This document shows, in pieces, positions 21,625 to 33,469 of a stretch of 64,000 nt of DNA (position 1 is the stretch's first letter; every line of letters starts with the position of its first letter). The DNA comes from Vandiemenella viatica. Lineage: Eukaryota; Arthropoda; Insecta; Orthoptera; Morabidae. The position numbers and the translations under genes were made by a program. The notes under the pieces are model-generated. The model ran no database searches and was not told the DNA's origin. It saw only the letters and a list, made by a program, of their open reading frames with translations. The stretch lies in assembly GCA_031002005.1 (NCBI GenBank), contig JARYHS010008074.1:267097930-267161929 (forward strand), given 5' to 3'.

Positions 21625-21651
21625 GCAAGTTTTATGAAGTTGTTTTACTGA

Positions 21652-22430
21652 TAAATGCTGTGATTTATGTGTAAATATAAACACTTTTATAGATAAAAGT
21701 AATGACTCTGCCAGAAAAATTATATTTATAGCTTGAAATTCTTGTAAATTACTGTACTTACGAAGTTTAGACACATTTGTATATTTGTAAAATTAATTGT
21801 CATGAACCAATGTGTCAAGAATTCTGAGAGTACATTACAGTTTCTATATTTAGTAAATTATTTTGTTCCTAAATGTTTAAAACTGCATGTGGTTTTCAGT
21901 TTAATACTATGTAAACTGAAAATTTTTATTATTTTTATCTGTGATTTGTATAGGATATACAAATTATGATTTGGATTATTGTATAGTTTGTAGTTGATTA
22001 TTGCCAAACACAAGGACATGAAACACTGGACTGTTTGGAAACTACTAGTTCATAGCATTTGTTTGTAGCCTTAATGGGTACTAAGTGATGAAATAAATAT
22101 CATTTTCATTTCTTTTTTAAAAATAATTATATTCATAAAAAGTTATAATAATCTTAAGTTTACCTTGCCAACCAGGAATCCAAGCATTATTAAGTTGCAC
22201 ATTGCCACACTGGTACAAGATCTTCATAAATTGTGGCCATAAAAGTGTCACCATGCAGCTTTTGTAATGCAAGATTTGTATTGAACAGTTGTACTCAAAA
22301 ATTTTCAGCATGAAAATGTTCAAACTGGTTTTGCAGAAGCTAGGAATTATAAAAGATTTGACCTAAATTATTGAAATCTTTAAAAGTGAATTAATACAGG
22401 AAAGTAGTATATCATTACAACAAATGACAA
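21652..22430. other. Possible 3' UTR, then non-coding DNA
   Basis: AT-rich and without coding signal. An AATAAA lies at 22092-22097, 440 bases after the TGA that would end the host gene if the GC donor is not used. Confidence 0.4.
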
Positions 22431-22716
22431 CAGATCTACATCTACATCTATACTCTGAAATTCACAAATATTGTGGGTGGCAGAGGGTGCTAAGCACCAA
22501 TCCTAATTCTGTGCATTCCAATCCCAAACAGAATGAGGAAAGAAAGAATACATAAAAGTATCAGTACGGCATCTTATTTCTCGAATCTTATCCCTCTTGT
22601 CATTGCAAGCTAAATAGGTTGGCGGAAGAAGTATTTCATTGCACTCTCAAATTAAAACAAATTCAAGCGAAAATGACGTCGTCTGTCTGCCAATCAATCC
22701 CAGCCCAACCCACGTA

Positions 22717-23225
22717 TCAGCTCTGTGACATATAAGGACTGTAACTAGCAGTCACGAATCGAGCGGATCTCCTCTGTACTTTCTCTAACGTGTCAATCAG
22801 TCCCTTGTGATACGGATCCCAAATTTCACAACAATAATCCAAATGTGGATCCGCCAGTGTTTTGTACACTATTTCCTTTGTATGAGCATTAGCTTTGCCT
22901 ATGACAGAAGTTATGTACAAGTACCATTTCATGTTGCTTTGTACTGTTATGCCTAGATACTTCAGGGAATCCACTGTGTCAACAACTGAATTGATAACTT
23001 TGTACTCATGAGAAAACGGGGTCTTTTTATTACTTATTTGCATTGCCTTGCAATTTTGCAGTTAAGTGTGAGCTGCCATTTATGGCACCATTCCGAAATA
23101 ACATCCAGATCGAGCTGAATTTCCATGTAATCAGAGCACCTCATTTCCCTATAGATAAGTGCATCATCAGCAAAGAATCGCTGGCAACTTGCAGAATGAT
23201 GATTCTGAAACTGAATCAGTCCCAT
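22717..23225 (-). pseudogene. LINE reverse transcriptase C-terminal half
   Basis: From the 5' side it reads RFFADDALIYREM, ISEWCHKWQLTLN, then after a frame break near 23040 VDSLKYLGITVQSNMKW, VYKTLADPHLDYCCEIWDP and LEKVQRRSARFV. These are the palm end, thumb and C-terminal blocks of CR1/Jockey-type RTs. The catalytic FADD is kept, but everything upstream of it is missing. Confidence 0.8.
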
Positions 23226-23529
23226 ACAACACATCAAACCTATTGGACAGTGCTACAAGCTTGCCCTCCTGGGATTCAGACTTGTACAACTGCCCGGGTA
23301 ACCGGCGTTGACATCCAGTAACCATACGCCAATCGCCATCAGTCGACTGCTCCACAGATTCCAAAGTCTCAGCCTGGACTGCAGGTATGACAATTGGTAG
23401 GGGGGAACCTGTGAGAGCAGTAGCTTCAACAGGGTCCCCCATATCACATCTGCTGCAGCCGCCTATGGCAGCTTCCAGCCTTGTAACTTTCTTTAACAAA
23501 GCTGCAAGCTGAGCGCGAAGATCAGCCAC
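23215..23529 (-). pseudogene. LINE ORF1 N-terminal fragment
   Basis: It starts MADLRAQLAALLKKVTRLEA at 23529, a short heptad-like coiled-coil as found at the start of LINE ORF1 proteins. A GDWRMVTGCQRRLPGQ stretch and LSNRFDVL follow. The frame runs into the RT region at the deletion junction. The assignment to ORF1 is inferred from the coiled coil and position. Confidence 0.5.
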
Positions 23530-23540
23530 CTCAGCCCGCG

Positions 23541-24405
23541 TCTGTACACAGCAATCTCAGTCCCTATACATATTACTTTGAGAACAGAAACTATGGAGAG
23601 GATGAAAGATAAACCAACAGAGTGATCCAAATAAACTGGTCTATACTTACTAACAATTGCTGGCCACGGCTTAAATAGAACCTAACTGTGGAGATAAATT
23701 TAGACCAGATGGCGGATACTGCACTAAGTAGTTCAGAGGACGTACTAGTAAACGGTGTTAGACAAGCACAGTAAAAAATAAAACATGAATAAGCTCTATG
23801 TACCTTCCTACAGAAAAAAATTAAAGGTTATCACAATTACTGTATGCTCAACCTCAATACTGCTTGAGCTTGATAACGACTGGTGCCCTTGGTATCTATA
23901 CTATTTGATTCTGCGGTCGCCACATGATTGACTTGTAACCCAATCATGAAAGGTATTGGTAAATAATGTAAACTGTCCACAATTTAGGGTTCAATGAAAA
24001 ATTATATTCTTTAAAAAGGTTCGTTTACAAAAGTTCAGTACCAAGATTCAAGATATCAGATAAAGTAATCAGACTAACAGTTCCATTTGAAGATTACAGG
24101 TTAAGCACACACCAGAGAGGACAAACTTCCACCCTAGCCCCCTTACTAGGATGAAATACAACTATGGCATATTGAAGCATACTGCTAACACCAAACACGA
24201 GGTGGCATGGCTCCACCAACTTTGTGCGGACTGGCTTTGAATAAATACTTGAAAACACTGACCCTACTATTTAGACATTGCTTCACACAATGACGGCGGA
24301 CCAGCCTTGAGAAAATGCGTAGTGAGACTAATTAAAAGTAAGGTGGCTGACCTGTATTTATCGTATCATTTGACCTCGTGATGTCAGCTTATAACTTTGA
24401 AAATT
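23541..24405. other. Non-coding, no confident content
   Basis: It may include 5' UTR of the LINE to the left. No coding or repeat feature can be supported. Confidence 0.3.
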
Positions 24406-24409
24406 AATA

Positions 24410-25699
24410 CGAGGGTTGGAACTTAAATAGTGGCAACACTGCTGTGGAGACACTATGCAATGGAATCTACTATTGTTACTGATAGCACATGTTAATGACA
24501 TACCTACCTTACCTCCGGGAAAATGGCTTCACCCGGCATGTGCACAGTCGAGGGAAACACAGTTACTTGTGAGCAAGTGGTCTAATGTAACGGTGTCACT
24601 ATGTTTTTGAAACAGGAGCAACGGAGTCGGATAAAGATTGAATGTGCCAGAGGTCGTACCAGCACAACAGTGTCATCAAGGTCTTCAAGAGGCATGCGGG
24701 GAATCGGCATTGCCATACAGAACAGTGGAACGTTGGGTAAACTGTGGCAGACATGCATCGGGCAGGTCATCCTAGCATGTCTGAAGAAGAAGTGCATACT
24801 GTTGCCGCGTTAGTGGACAGTGATTGACGCGAGACGATTTGTGAGTTCACGTACGAAACTGGATTAGCACATACGACTGTGCTTCGCATCCTGAAGGAGC
24901 GCCTGGGCATGCGAAAAATTGCATCACAATGGGTTCCGCATGAATTGACGGAAATGCAGAAATGGATGTGTTACGACGCTGCTCAGACGCACTTGGAGTA
25001 CTATGAGCGTGAAGTAGAGGCTTTCTTACGCCGTATCGTAACACTAGATGAGACATGGGCCACATCTTATGAGCCAAAACTGAAATGCCAATCCAACGAA
25101 TGGCGTCATTATGGATCGCCGCGAAAGTCGAAAGTGCATCAGAGCCCCAGTATGGTGAAAGTTATGGTGATACTCGTGTACGACTGTGATGGTGTTATCC
25201 TAAAGCATTACATTCCTCCATGACAGACCGTCAATGCACAGTATTACTGTTCATTTTTGGAGCATCACCTGCGACCAACTTTGCGAAAGAAGTGGCAACA
25301 CTTTCTGTTTAACCCATCCATCATTTTGCACGACAATGCGCAGGTGTATACAGTGCAATCTGTGGCAGCTCTGTTCGGTCAATGGGACTGGAAGTACTGT
25401 ACCATCCACCATACTCCCCAGACGTAACTCCTTGTGACTTTGATTTGATTCCGAAGATGAAAGAACCAATTCATGGCATTCGCTTCAGAACTGTTCCAGA
25501 GATTCGACAGCCAGTAGACCGCTCCAGTTGCACCATCAACAGAACAGGCTCTGCTAACGGTATACTACGCCTTCCACATCGCTGGCAACGGGTTCTACAC
25601 AACGCTGGTGACTACTTTGGACAGTAACAGCTGCAAACATGTAATGCTTTTGTATCGGTTGTGAATAAATAGTTTCCACTATTTAAGTTCCAAACCTCG
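24410..25699 (+). mobile_element. Full-length mariner transposon, inactive
   Basis: The 1290-bp element is flanked by TA at 24408-24409 and 25700-25701. The inverted ends start CGAGGGTTGGAACTTAAATA on the left and match the right end over 24 bp with one mismatch. Length and transposase motifs fit the mariner family. Confidence 0.92.
24601..25627 (+). pseudogene. Mariner transposase, frameshifted
   Basis: The start is MFLKQEQRSRIKIECARGRT. Frame then slips, and the HTH region is read in pieces to 24879. From there it runs LGMRKIASQWVPHELTE and VTLDETW (first Asp), then crosses a TGA at 25221. It continues to ILHDNAQVYT (second Asp). A further shift before 25382 leads to YSPDVTPCDFDLIP (third Asp). 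This DD34D-type order defines mariner. Several shifts and stops make it non-functional. Confidence 0.88.
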
Positions 25700-25841
25700 T
25701 ATATAAATAACTGCTTAGTATTTTGACCTGCAATTAACACACGAGTCTTTGGGTAACTTTTCTACCTATTTTAGATTGGCTAAGTTCTCAAAAAGACATC
25801 TATTAAATTAACCACCAGTTCTATCATCTTTGGCACCTAAT

Positions 25842-26215
25842 GGAGCGTGCACAAAATACATGGCTCGGTCCAGGGGAGGGGGGGGGGGTGTTTGCTGGAA
25901 GGCTACGTGGGGGGGGTGGGGGGGGTTTCTATCCAGGCCATGTAGCTTTCGTTTCATAACATTTTTCACAGTTAATATGAGGAACAGAACACACAACAGC
26001 ATGTGAATATTTATTTTGTCAGTTAATTATTTATGTAATTTACAATCGTCTGACAAGAGAAAACAGTACAAAATGTCTTCTGGAATCAAATGGGAAAAAG
26101 CTACGTGCTACAAGGCGGGGGGGGGGGGGGGGTGAAGCAAAAGCTATGTGGGGGGTTGGGGGGGGGGGAGGTTCACTGGAGGCCAAAATGGTGCTACGTG
26201 GTTTATGCACGCTCC
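25842..26215. mobile_element. MITE with GGAGCGTGCA ends and poly(G) tracts
   Basis: The left end GGAGCGTGCACAAAATACAT pairs with the right end (complement GGAGCGTGCATAAACCACGT) at most positions. The interior has two poly(G) regions (25872-25930 and 26116-26170) within repeated gctayrtggggg contexts. The flanks ctaat/ctaac suggest a short target duplication. There is no coding capacity. Confidence 0.65.
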
Positions 26216-27150
26216 CTAACTAATGTCTCGACAATACCTTTCTAAAATAGCCCTTTTCTTATTAAAATCTTAAACTTTTTAATGCAACCTATACCTATTT
26301 TTAATTCTTTTGATTTTTCCCTACCTCCTGAAATTAATTTCATGTTGTTTTTATTTACATTAGATTTTGATTTTTCACTCTCAATTAAAAGTCATACTTA
26401 TACTCTATCAAATTAATCATTTTTGTGCTCAGAACATGCCAAAAGGTTCTAACTACAACTGGTGATAAAAGATTTGTTGTGGCATTTTGCGTTAAGTAGT
26501 TATTTCAAATCTTATGTTTTGCTTCCTCTGACCTCATGGGTTGATAACACCAAAATCTGAAATATCTTCCAAACTAATTTTTTTTTAGCGTGGTAAGTAC
26601 ACCTTAAAATCCTCTCCAACATGAGTTTTTGGAGTGAGAATGGATGCAACTAAATCTGTTGTACATGAAAAACAACTCTGACTTAAATTTCCATCTTTCA
26701 CAGAGGCAGCCTCAAAACCAGACTAAAAGTATTTTACTATTAGGAGTAGCTGACAGAAACTTGTCGTACTAATTCTGTGGAATAAATCTGTTTCTAAGCG
26801 GTTTTAACAGGGTTATAGATATGTTATATGATCCATCTTGATGCAGCCCCAAAGGCAATTCAATGACTGCAATCTCTCACATAAAAAACAGCTGTGTCTT
26901 ATTTTCTATGGTAATTCAGTATAGTTACTGTTTTTGTTGCCTTGTGGCAGCTCCTGAGGTTTATAAGTGGGTTAGAATCAGTTTTGATTTCATGCAACGA
27001 AGCCAGGAGGAGGTCAGTTGCAACAGAGATAATAAACCCTTTCAGACATCGGAATGTGACAATGTAGGAGCCAATACTAGAGTAGGCCAATAGTGAGCAA
27101 AAATACGCTGAAAAACCACGTCATTTGGCAAGGGATGCAGCTATTGGTCG
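26216..27150. other. AT-rich non-coding DNA
   Basis: No gene or recognisable repeat is seen. The short open frames have no motif. Confidence 0.4.
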
Positions 27151-28049
27151 AAAAGCCTACCTACCATAGGAAGATGGTGAGTGACAGAGGATCAAATCCG
27201 GAGTGCATGGAGTAGAGAGGTCGATCGTCGCTCCTTGGCTCTTGTCTTTTAGGTCAATATGGAGATCGGCTGTGGGAGGTTTGAGGCAGGCAGTTAGCCA
27301 CCTACAACAGCAGCAGTGATGGAAGCAGCTTGACAGCATTCACCATCATCTTCAAAAACAACAGGTGGGTAAAAACCATTTGGGAACATGTAGCTGGGAT
27401 ATATCAGACATCAGGAAGCCAAGGGGATACTTCTCAGGCATTGGAAGCAAGGAATAATTGTTTTAACCATATAAAGGTCTCAGGGAGTCAATCGAAGGTT
27501 TAACTGTGTATAAAGTAATGTTGTAAATTAATGTAAATGTATATATACTTTGCTTAAGCAATCTACCACCCACGTGATTTGGAGTCTTACCCACAGATTA
27601 ATATACCTCCTGGGAAGTGGCAGAGCCAAAAAAAAAAAAAAGATTCGCCCAACCATCACAGTACTGAATTTTTATTTGGTGTCATGGCGTGGCGTCAGCC
27701 AATATGATAAAGCATTCAGAGTTAGGGTAGAAATACTCGAGTAAGTGGCAATTAATGGAGAATTAAAGTAAGAAGAATTGTAAGACAGAAAATACCTCTC
27801 AAACGAACAGTGTTACAGAGTTTAACAAGGGAATCAACACGACAGTAAGCAGTATTGGTGAGTGGAGTTGACACAACACAATGAAACAGTTGCAGAATCA
27901 GGGACAGCAGCAAAATGTAGCTGCTCAGTACTTCAGCAATGCAGTGAAAGAGTGAGTAAGCAAGCTCTGCATCCATGCAAGACAGTGCGGGTAGCAGTGA
28001 TGCCGTTTAAAGCGAAAATGTAGCAAAAAGTGAGAAACAGAGAGTTAGC

Positions 28050-29180
28050 TTAGCAGAAGCTTTAAAATTAATTTCAAACACCTTTTTTTTGGCGAAAAAG
28101 GAGAATTAGAAGAGCTTCTTCATAATTTCGATATGGCATTCAGCCTTATTGATGATGGAGAACACAAGATTTTTTTGAAGTTTGCTAAATCGCGCATGAA
28201 GGTCAATCCAGAGAGCATATTCTCGTCCGGGAGGAGGTGAAAGAGTGGAAAGATGTTCGAGCAATATTAGTGGAAATTGTCGGCCTAAACGGTAGATCAT
28301 TATACTATCAGTATGTTTGCAAGTCGACAGCAGGTTGATGGAACGGTAGCGGATTTGGCAAGTAGGCTGGATGGCATTGTGCGTGATTTGGAGAAGCCAC
28401 GGAAAGAGATTTAAAAGGAAATGAGTTAGCAGGACCATTGAAGCTAATTCATAATTTCAGCCACACTGTGTTCACGCAAGGTTTAGTTGACGAGAAGATT
28501 GTTGCAGTGCTAAGAGCTAGAGGAACAGATTTGTCTTTGACGGAGATTGTGGAGATCACCCTTTCAGAAGAAATTGTAATCCTGTTGGTCAAAGAGAAAC
28601 GGCAACACCAAGAAGAAAATTGCAGGCAGCATACAGAATTAAATAGAGAAAAAAGTTAAGCCTAGAATTCAAGGAATGCAAGGGCAGGGGAAGATTGTCA
28701 ATTATGTGGGAGACGTGGCCACAGTGTGCAAGAGCGTCAGTAAGTCGGGAAGTAGCACAAACGGCGAGAGTGTGTTGTCAGCTATACAATCTCGGCAGCC
28801 ATAAAGCGAGACAATGCCAGAGCGATATAAGCATGAGAGAGTTCACTGCACAAGCAACTAAACAAGCCGAAGATAGACATTCCAAGGAGGAGCACAAGGA
28901 AGCTATTACGGAGATGAGACAATGGAGAAGGGGACCAGCAAAGCTAAGTGCTATTAATGAGGATGAACGTAAGGACAACTGTAGAAGAGATGTAATTTTG
29001 AAGAAGCCTGTGCCTTTTGAAAGATGTAATTTGTCGAGTCATATGGGGAAATGCCATGACTATAGGGTGATGAAATGCAAAAAATGTCACAAATGGGGAC
29101 ATCATTCATATGACTGCAATGCATTTCCATGGTTGGAGCAGGTGCATGGAGCACAGAAGGAGACGGAGTCGGAAAACTAA
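28050..29180 (+). pseudogene. LTR retrotransposon gag with CCHC zinc knuckles
   Basis: The readable order is LAEALKLISNTFFF and GELEELLHNFDMAFSLIDD (about 28040-28150), GTVADLASRLDGIVRDLEK (about 28340), and FTQGLVDEKIVAVLRARGTD (28470). Two knuckles follow: CQLYNLGSHKARQC near 28775, with Leu in place of the usual aromatic, and CKKCHKWGHHSYDC near 29075. Gag would coat the element RNA. Frameshifts and stops divide it into at least four pieces. Confidence 0.7.
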
Positions 29181-29204
29181 GTCGGAACAGAGCCAAGTGG
29201 TCCA

Positions 29205-29445
29205 GTGGCGTTCGAAGATGGGAGCCGGAAAAAAGTGACTGCATTAATAGAAACTGGAATGACTACATTGAATTGGTGTTTTAAGAAAGTAAATACAGTC
29301 CAATTAAGTTGTTGGACACAGGAATTCTGGTATCTCTTCTCAAGTCGGGTGTGTAAGAGAGGCCCACAAGAAGGATATGATGAAAGTAGTACAGATAAAA
29401 GGGATCGCAGGAAAACCCTAACTCACTGAAGGATCAATAGTGATT
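29205..29445 (+). pseudogene. Retroviral-type protease region relic
   Basis: From 29240 the frame gives VTALIETGMTTLNW, the position and shape of the LLDTGS active-site loop of LTR-element proteases, with the Asp replaced by Glu. It is followed by KVNTVQLSCWTQEF. The SINE inserted at 29460 cuts the reading frame from the rest of pol. Confidence 0.45.
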
Positions 29446-29459
29446 ACTCTGAAGGAAGA

Positions 29460-29686
29460 ACCGAGCGTGGTGGTGTAACAGTTACCGTTCTTCCCTCGCC
29501 GGTTCAATTCCCCGTCCGCGCATCCAGATTTGGGTTTTCTATGGTTTCCCAAATCACTCCAGGCAAATGCCGGGATGCTTCCTTCAAAAGTCCATGGCCG
29601 AATTCCTTCCCGTTCCTTGCCCCGTATCCTTTCCCGTCTCTAAAGACCTCGCTGTTAAGAGACGTTAAGCAGTGAAAAAAAAATAA
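29460..29686 (+). mobile_element. tRNA-derived SINE with target-site duplication
   Basis: The A box lies in gtggtggtgtaacagtt and the B box is ggttcaattcc. The body shares catggtttcccaaatcact-like and ctctaaagacctcgctgtt blocks with the copy at 19379. It ends in a poly(A) of nine. The 11-bp sequence ctgaaggaaga flanks it at 29449-29459 and 29687-29697. Confidence 0.88.
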
Positions 29687-29721
29687 CTGAAGGAAGACTA
29701 ACTTAAAATGTGTCTTAAGAT

Positions 29722-29895
29722 AAGTGACATAGCTAGGTTAACAAGGGCCCCCGTGCATTCTTGTGAGGTTTGCTGGCAGGAGCTCCCTGAGCTTTAGGGA
29801 GCCCCTCTGAGCTGAGCATCGCCCCCCTTAGAGCCCCCTGAGCTTGGGGGCCCCAGTGCACCGCACCGCCTAGCCCTCCGATAGCTAAGCCCCTG
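29722..29895. mobile_element. hAT-type MITE
   Basis: The right end reads gatagctaagcccctg, complement CAGGGGCTTAGC, and the left end agtgacatagctagg is its diverged partner. The 8-bp flanks cttaagat and caaaagat match at six positions. The interior is GC-rich (agagccccctgagcttgggg). Being inside the LTR element, it is younger than that. Confidence 0.55.
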
Positions 29896-30084
29896 CAAAA
29901 GATGCAAATTGTTCCTGGAGGAGTAGATTCTATAATGTTATAAAGGGCCGAGGCTGGTTGAAGAAATGGAAGGCCATAATAAACTATGGAAAAGCGGCAG
30001 TGATAATACAAGGATACACCATTAAAATGAAGAGTGAGGAAGAAATTATGAAGATTGTCCGACAAGAAAAGATGCATTCATGTG

Positions 30085-30680
30085 GGGGCATGATAAGAAA
30101 AAATAGTCGAATTAGAAGTGGAAGGAATACAAGGAGTTACAGAAGCTGTTGTACCAAAACAGGAATTGGCAGGAGGTATATTGGTTCCGGAAGCACTTGT
30201 AGTGGTGCGACGAGCGAAATGTATTTTGACAGTATTAAATGTCACAGAAGAGGACGTCACGTTGACTAAACCAAAAGATACGGCAGATAAATGTGATGAG
30301 CCGCAGGAAGACAGAAAAGCGCGCTTCGTGACAGAGAAGCAGACTTTGCAGGCGCAACAGAGAATTAAAAGAATTATGGAAGGTTTGAGTTTAGAGCATT
30401 TGGTGGAGCCAAAAACAGCAAGCTGTGTGCAGCATATCATGACGTCTTCCATTTGGAGGGAGATATCCTGCCATAAACAGACCCAGTAAAACATGAAATA
30501 TGGATAAATCCAAAAGCAGTAGGGAAGATAATTAATGAACGTCAGTATAGGATACCCGAGAGTCAGAAAAATGATCTGAAGAAGCAGGTCGAGCGCTCGA
30601 TAATAGAGTAAAGGCAAGCAGCGAAGGGCTTATGTACAAGGTATCAAGATGTCTTCCATTGGGAAGTAGATATGTTCAAG
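30085..30680 (+). pseudogene. LTR retrotransposon pol, start of RT domain
   Basis: From 30118 it reads GGILVPEALVVVRRAKCILT and VLNVTEEDVTL, then EDRKARFVTEKQ. After a break there is HEIWINPKAVG, then ERQYRIPESQKNDLKKQVE-like sequence near 30540. This is the linker that precedes the RT palm in Gypsy-type pol. The YxDD-containing core is not found downstream, so the RT itself has been deleted or is beyond recognition. Confidence 0.55.
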
Positions 30681-30879
30681 CATAAAGCAGTGGAACGGGA
30701 AATTCAAATGGGAGCTGGAGATGTAAGTAAAAGAGAAGATAGTAAACGGGATATCATACCCTCACATCAAGTGAATAATGACATGGTAAAATCGTCGAAG
30801 TCAGAAATAATAAAAGAACAAATCAACGGCAAGATGATTGTGTCATTGTTAATATAGCAGTTGAAGAAAGTAACTAAAG

Positions 30880-32390
30880 GTCTACTTTGGGAAGAAATAA
30901 TCCTATAATGTGGAACCAAGCGGAGTTCGCCAAACTTACTAAGGTAGTTGATGAAAAAATTGAAGAAGCGCCGAAAACTGAAATAGTACGTGGTATTGGA
31001 ACCAAGTGGAAAATGCCAATTGAAATTATTACAAAGGAACAAAAGGAGGAACAGTAGAAAGAAGGCGAGAGATTAATACAAGAGGGAATAAGAACAAAAA
31101 GTAGAAGCGACGAGAAATTGCAAGAGCGTCAAATAAACAGTGCAGCACCATTGTCAGGAGAAGCAGATGCATTAGCACGCATTCGACAGACGAACGGGGT
31201 GCCAGTCAAGAAGAGGGAAGAAGAATCAACTGAAAAAAGTTCACATGAACCAAGTGAAGTGATTCTGTTAGCGAGCATCAAATGCGCCGACTTCGAGAAG
31301 GACTACCAAGTAACAGTGAGAGTTTGGGAACAACGAATGCAGCAACTGTGCATATGAGTGCAGCGGTACAGCCTAACAACAAGTTGACTAAGGTCAGGGA
31401 AGCGAGGCAGCAAGTTATGACACACACGATGGGAAAAAACCGACTAGCGAAAGCATTGCTGAATGAATAGGGAGTTGGAACAAGGTAAGACAGCGAGGAA
31501 TGTTGATTACAAAAGAAAATATGGCAAGCGTTACTAGAAGTTAATCAAGAAACATTATTGAGCATAATAACGGTGTGTGACGCGCATGTTAGCAAAAGAA
31601 AGAGTAGATTGAGAAACAAAATAGTGAAGTACGAAGCATTTAAGTGTTAAGTGAATGAAGACTACGGCAATCAATATACACATTTTGAAGGAAATAATAG
31701 GAAGAATTACAATGCGTTCTTGTTACAGGAGGAAAACAGTTCGTGGATAAAAAAATAAACAAACAATTGGAGGTTGTGATGTCAAGTAAAGAAACAATTA
31801 TCGGAGACAAATGAGTGCGAAATGCTGAGATAAATGAAAAGTATAGATATCAAACGCTTAGTGTTATTTGCGAAGAAGAAAGATGTCAAAGAGAGTGTAT
31901 GTTAGGAAGTGAATGTTATTAAATTAGAGCAGGTGTTATCGATACAGGAAGTTAGATATTGATTCCCCAAAAATATACATGCTTAGAGGAACAATATGAG
32001 AAGTGTGAATTTTAATTTCGAAATAAGAGTTATGTGTAGGAATCCATAGTATTAATGCTAACTGTGGAGAAGAGAAACAATGTTAGAATACAATTGTACA
32101 ATGATAACACGGCCAAACCTGTTGCAAATATTCAATGAATTTTTAATGTTAGAATATATCGTGAAAAGGAAAACAAGCATAAAGAAGCTGCAGCTCGAAG
32201 CAATGGGAGAAAACAAAATTTATATATTTAATAAGTGGAAATATGTTTGTGATTAAGACTTTAAAATAAGTGTTACAGGAAATCGGAGTATGCAGTGGAG
32301 AAGAAGCATTGCCGAAGAAACAGAAAGAGGAAGTATTCGTGATGAAGCGACGGTATAATTCTGTATGTAAAAACAATAGTAAATCATAGG
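30880..32390. other. Region after pol relic, unassigned
   Basis: Purine-rich on the + strand, as in degraded retrotransposon coding sequence. Short frames (for example 31118-31357) have no recognised motif. It may be the decayed remainder of the same LTR element. Confidence 0.3.
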
Positions 32391-33469
32391 TGGTGAGAGG
32401 ACAATACGCACAGGAATGATCGAGACAATGAAGAAATGCCGCTATGTTGGTGAATCAGCAGTCGTCAGCATTATACACAGCGAGACTTTGCTGGCAACAG
32501 ACAACGAGTGAGTGACAACAGACAGCAGGCGAGCATGGCACACGTCACAAGGTGACCATCGAGTGGGCATGACGGTTACTTAAGCAGCCAGCTGATACAA
32601 GCAGCAGCTTGCATGCGCATTACGCGAACTACAAGACATTAGCAGCAGAGACATGCGGAAAAGCAGATCGCGGAAGAAGACGACAATTAAAACCACACAA
32701 ACACAATAAATATTGTATTCAAATAACATGTAACTTCACGCATATAATTGTATTGAGCCATAATCTATTGTGAGGATCTATCAAGTAACCTTCCTATTCA
32801 TGTACTATTACTATTACTAGTGCGGTCAAGTTAGCTCGAAGAATAGTGGTAAGGTTACAATAATTCACATAGAGCTAAACATTTGTGGGAACACCATTTC
32901 AAATTAAGTGTGAAAAGTCCTCCTCGATCCCACATCTGAAAAAAAAAAAACATTTTTTTTTTTTTTGCATTTTTCAGCCAAACTGTTAATTTGGTCATAA
33001 AAATAGGTCAGACAAAAATTGTGGAGAATTTAACTATCTATAAAAAAATTTCTTACACTTTTTTTCCTTAAGATTGCCATTTTTTAGTTATGGCGATTCA
33101 AAAAGTTGAAAACTCGTTTTCTCCTTAATATGTCCGAGTACGCCGCCTGAATACATCATTGGACCTGTATTACGAGAAAAGATATTGTTCTGTGTGACAT
33201 ATACGTATAAATTGTATGATTCTGTGAATATTAACGCAAAAGAAACCCAGTCCCTCATACATTTTATATACCTTTATAGCCTTGAACACCATCTGTCTGT
33301 TATTAAATTGTCCGCGTGGCAACGGTCTTATACCTGCTCCTTTTTCATAGACCGAAACGAGATACTATTAGTCTTTAACATTCCTTCGTAGTGAAAACAT
33401 GTGGTTGTGGGTGATATTTAGTAATGAAGTTTGTTCTGTTTTTAATTTAAAATATATATATATTACAAT

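Larger units (their letters stand above)
22433..23540 (-). mobile_element. CR1/Jockey-like LINE with a large internal deletion
   Basis: It is on the minus strand. The 3' end carries a hexamer repeat tail (tctaca units at 22435-22450) in place of poly(A). RT coding remains from the catalytic FADD box to the C-terminus. ORF1 N-terminal coding follows directly upstream near 23215, so the endonuclease and most of the RT are deleted. Confidence 0.75.
27160..32900 (+). mobile_element. Decayed LTR retrotransposon (Ty3/Gypsy-like), limits uncertain
   Basis: A gag region with two CCHC knuckles (28.1-29.2 kb), a protease-like block (29.2 kb) and the start of pol (30.1-30.7 kb) lie in order on the + strand. 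A tRNA-primer-like site tggtgtcatggcg lies at 27678. The RT core and integrase are not visible. LTR-like sequence occurs on both sides (27.2-27.66 kb; 32.4-32.9 kb), but the two blocks do not match each other, so the boundaries are guesses. It is interrupted by the SINE at 29460 and a MITE at 29722. Confidence 0.55.

Noticed and set aside
27160..32900. A matched LTR pair around the Gypsy-like element
   Set aside because: The candidate blocks at 27.2-27.66 kb and 32.4-32.9 kb do not resemble each other, so no LTR pair is claimed.
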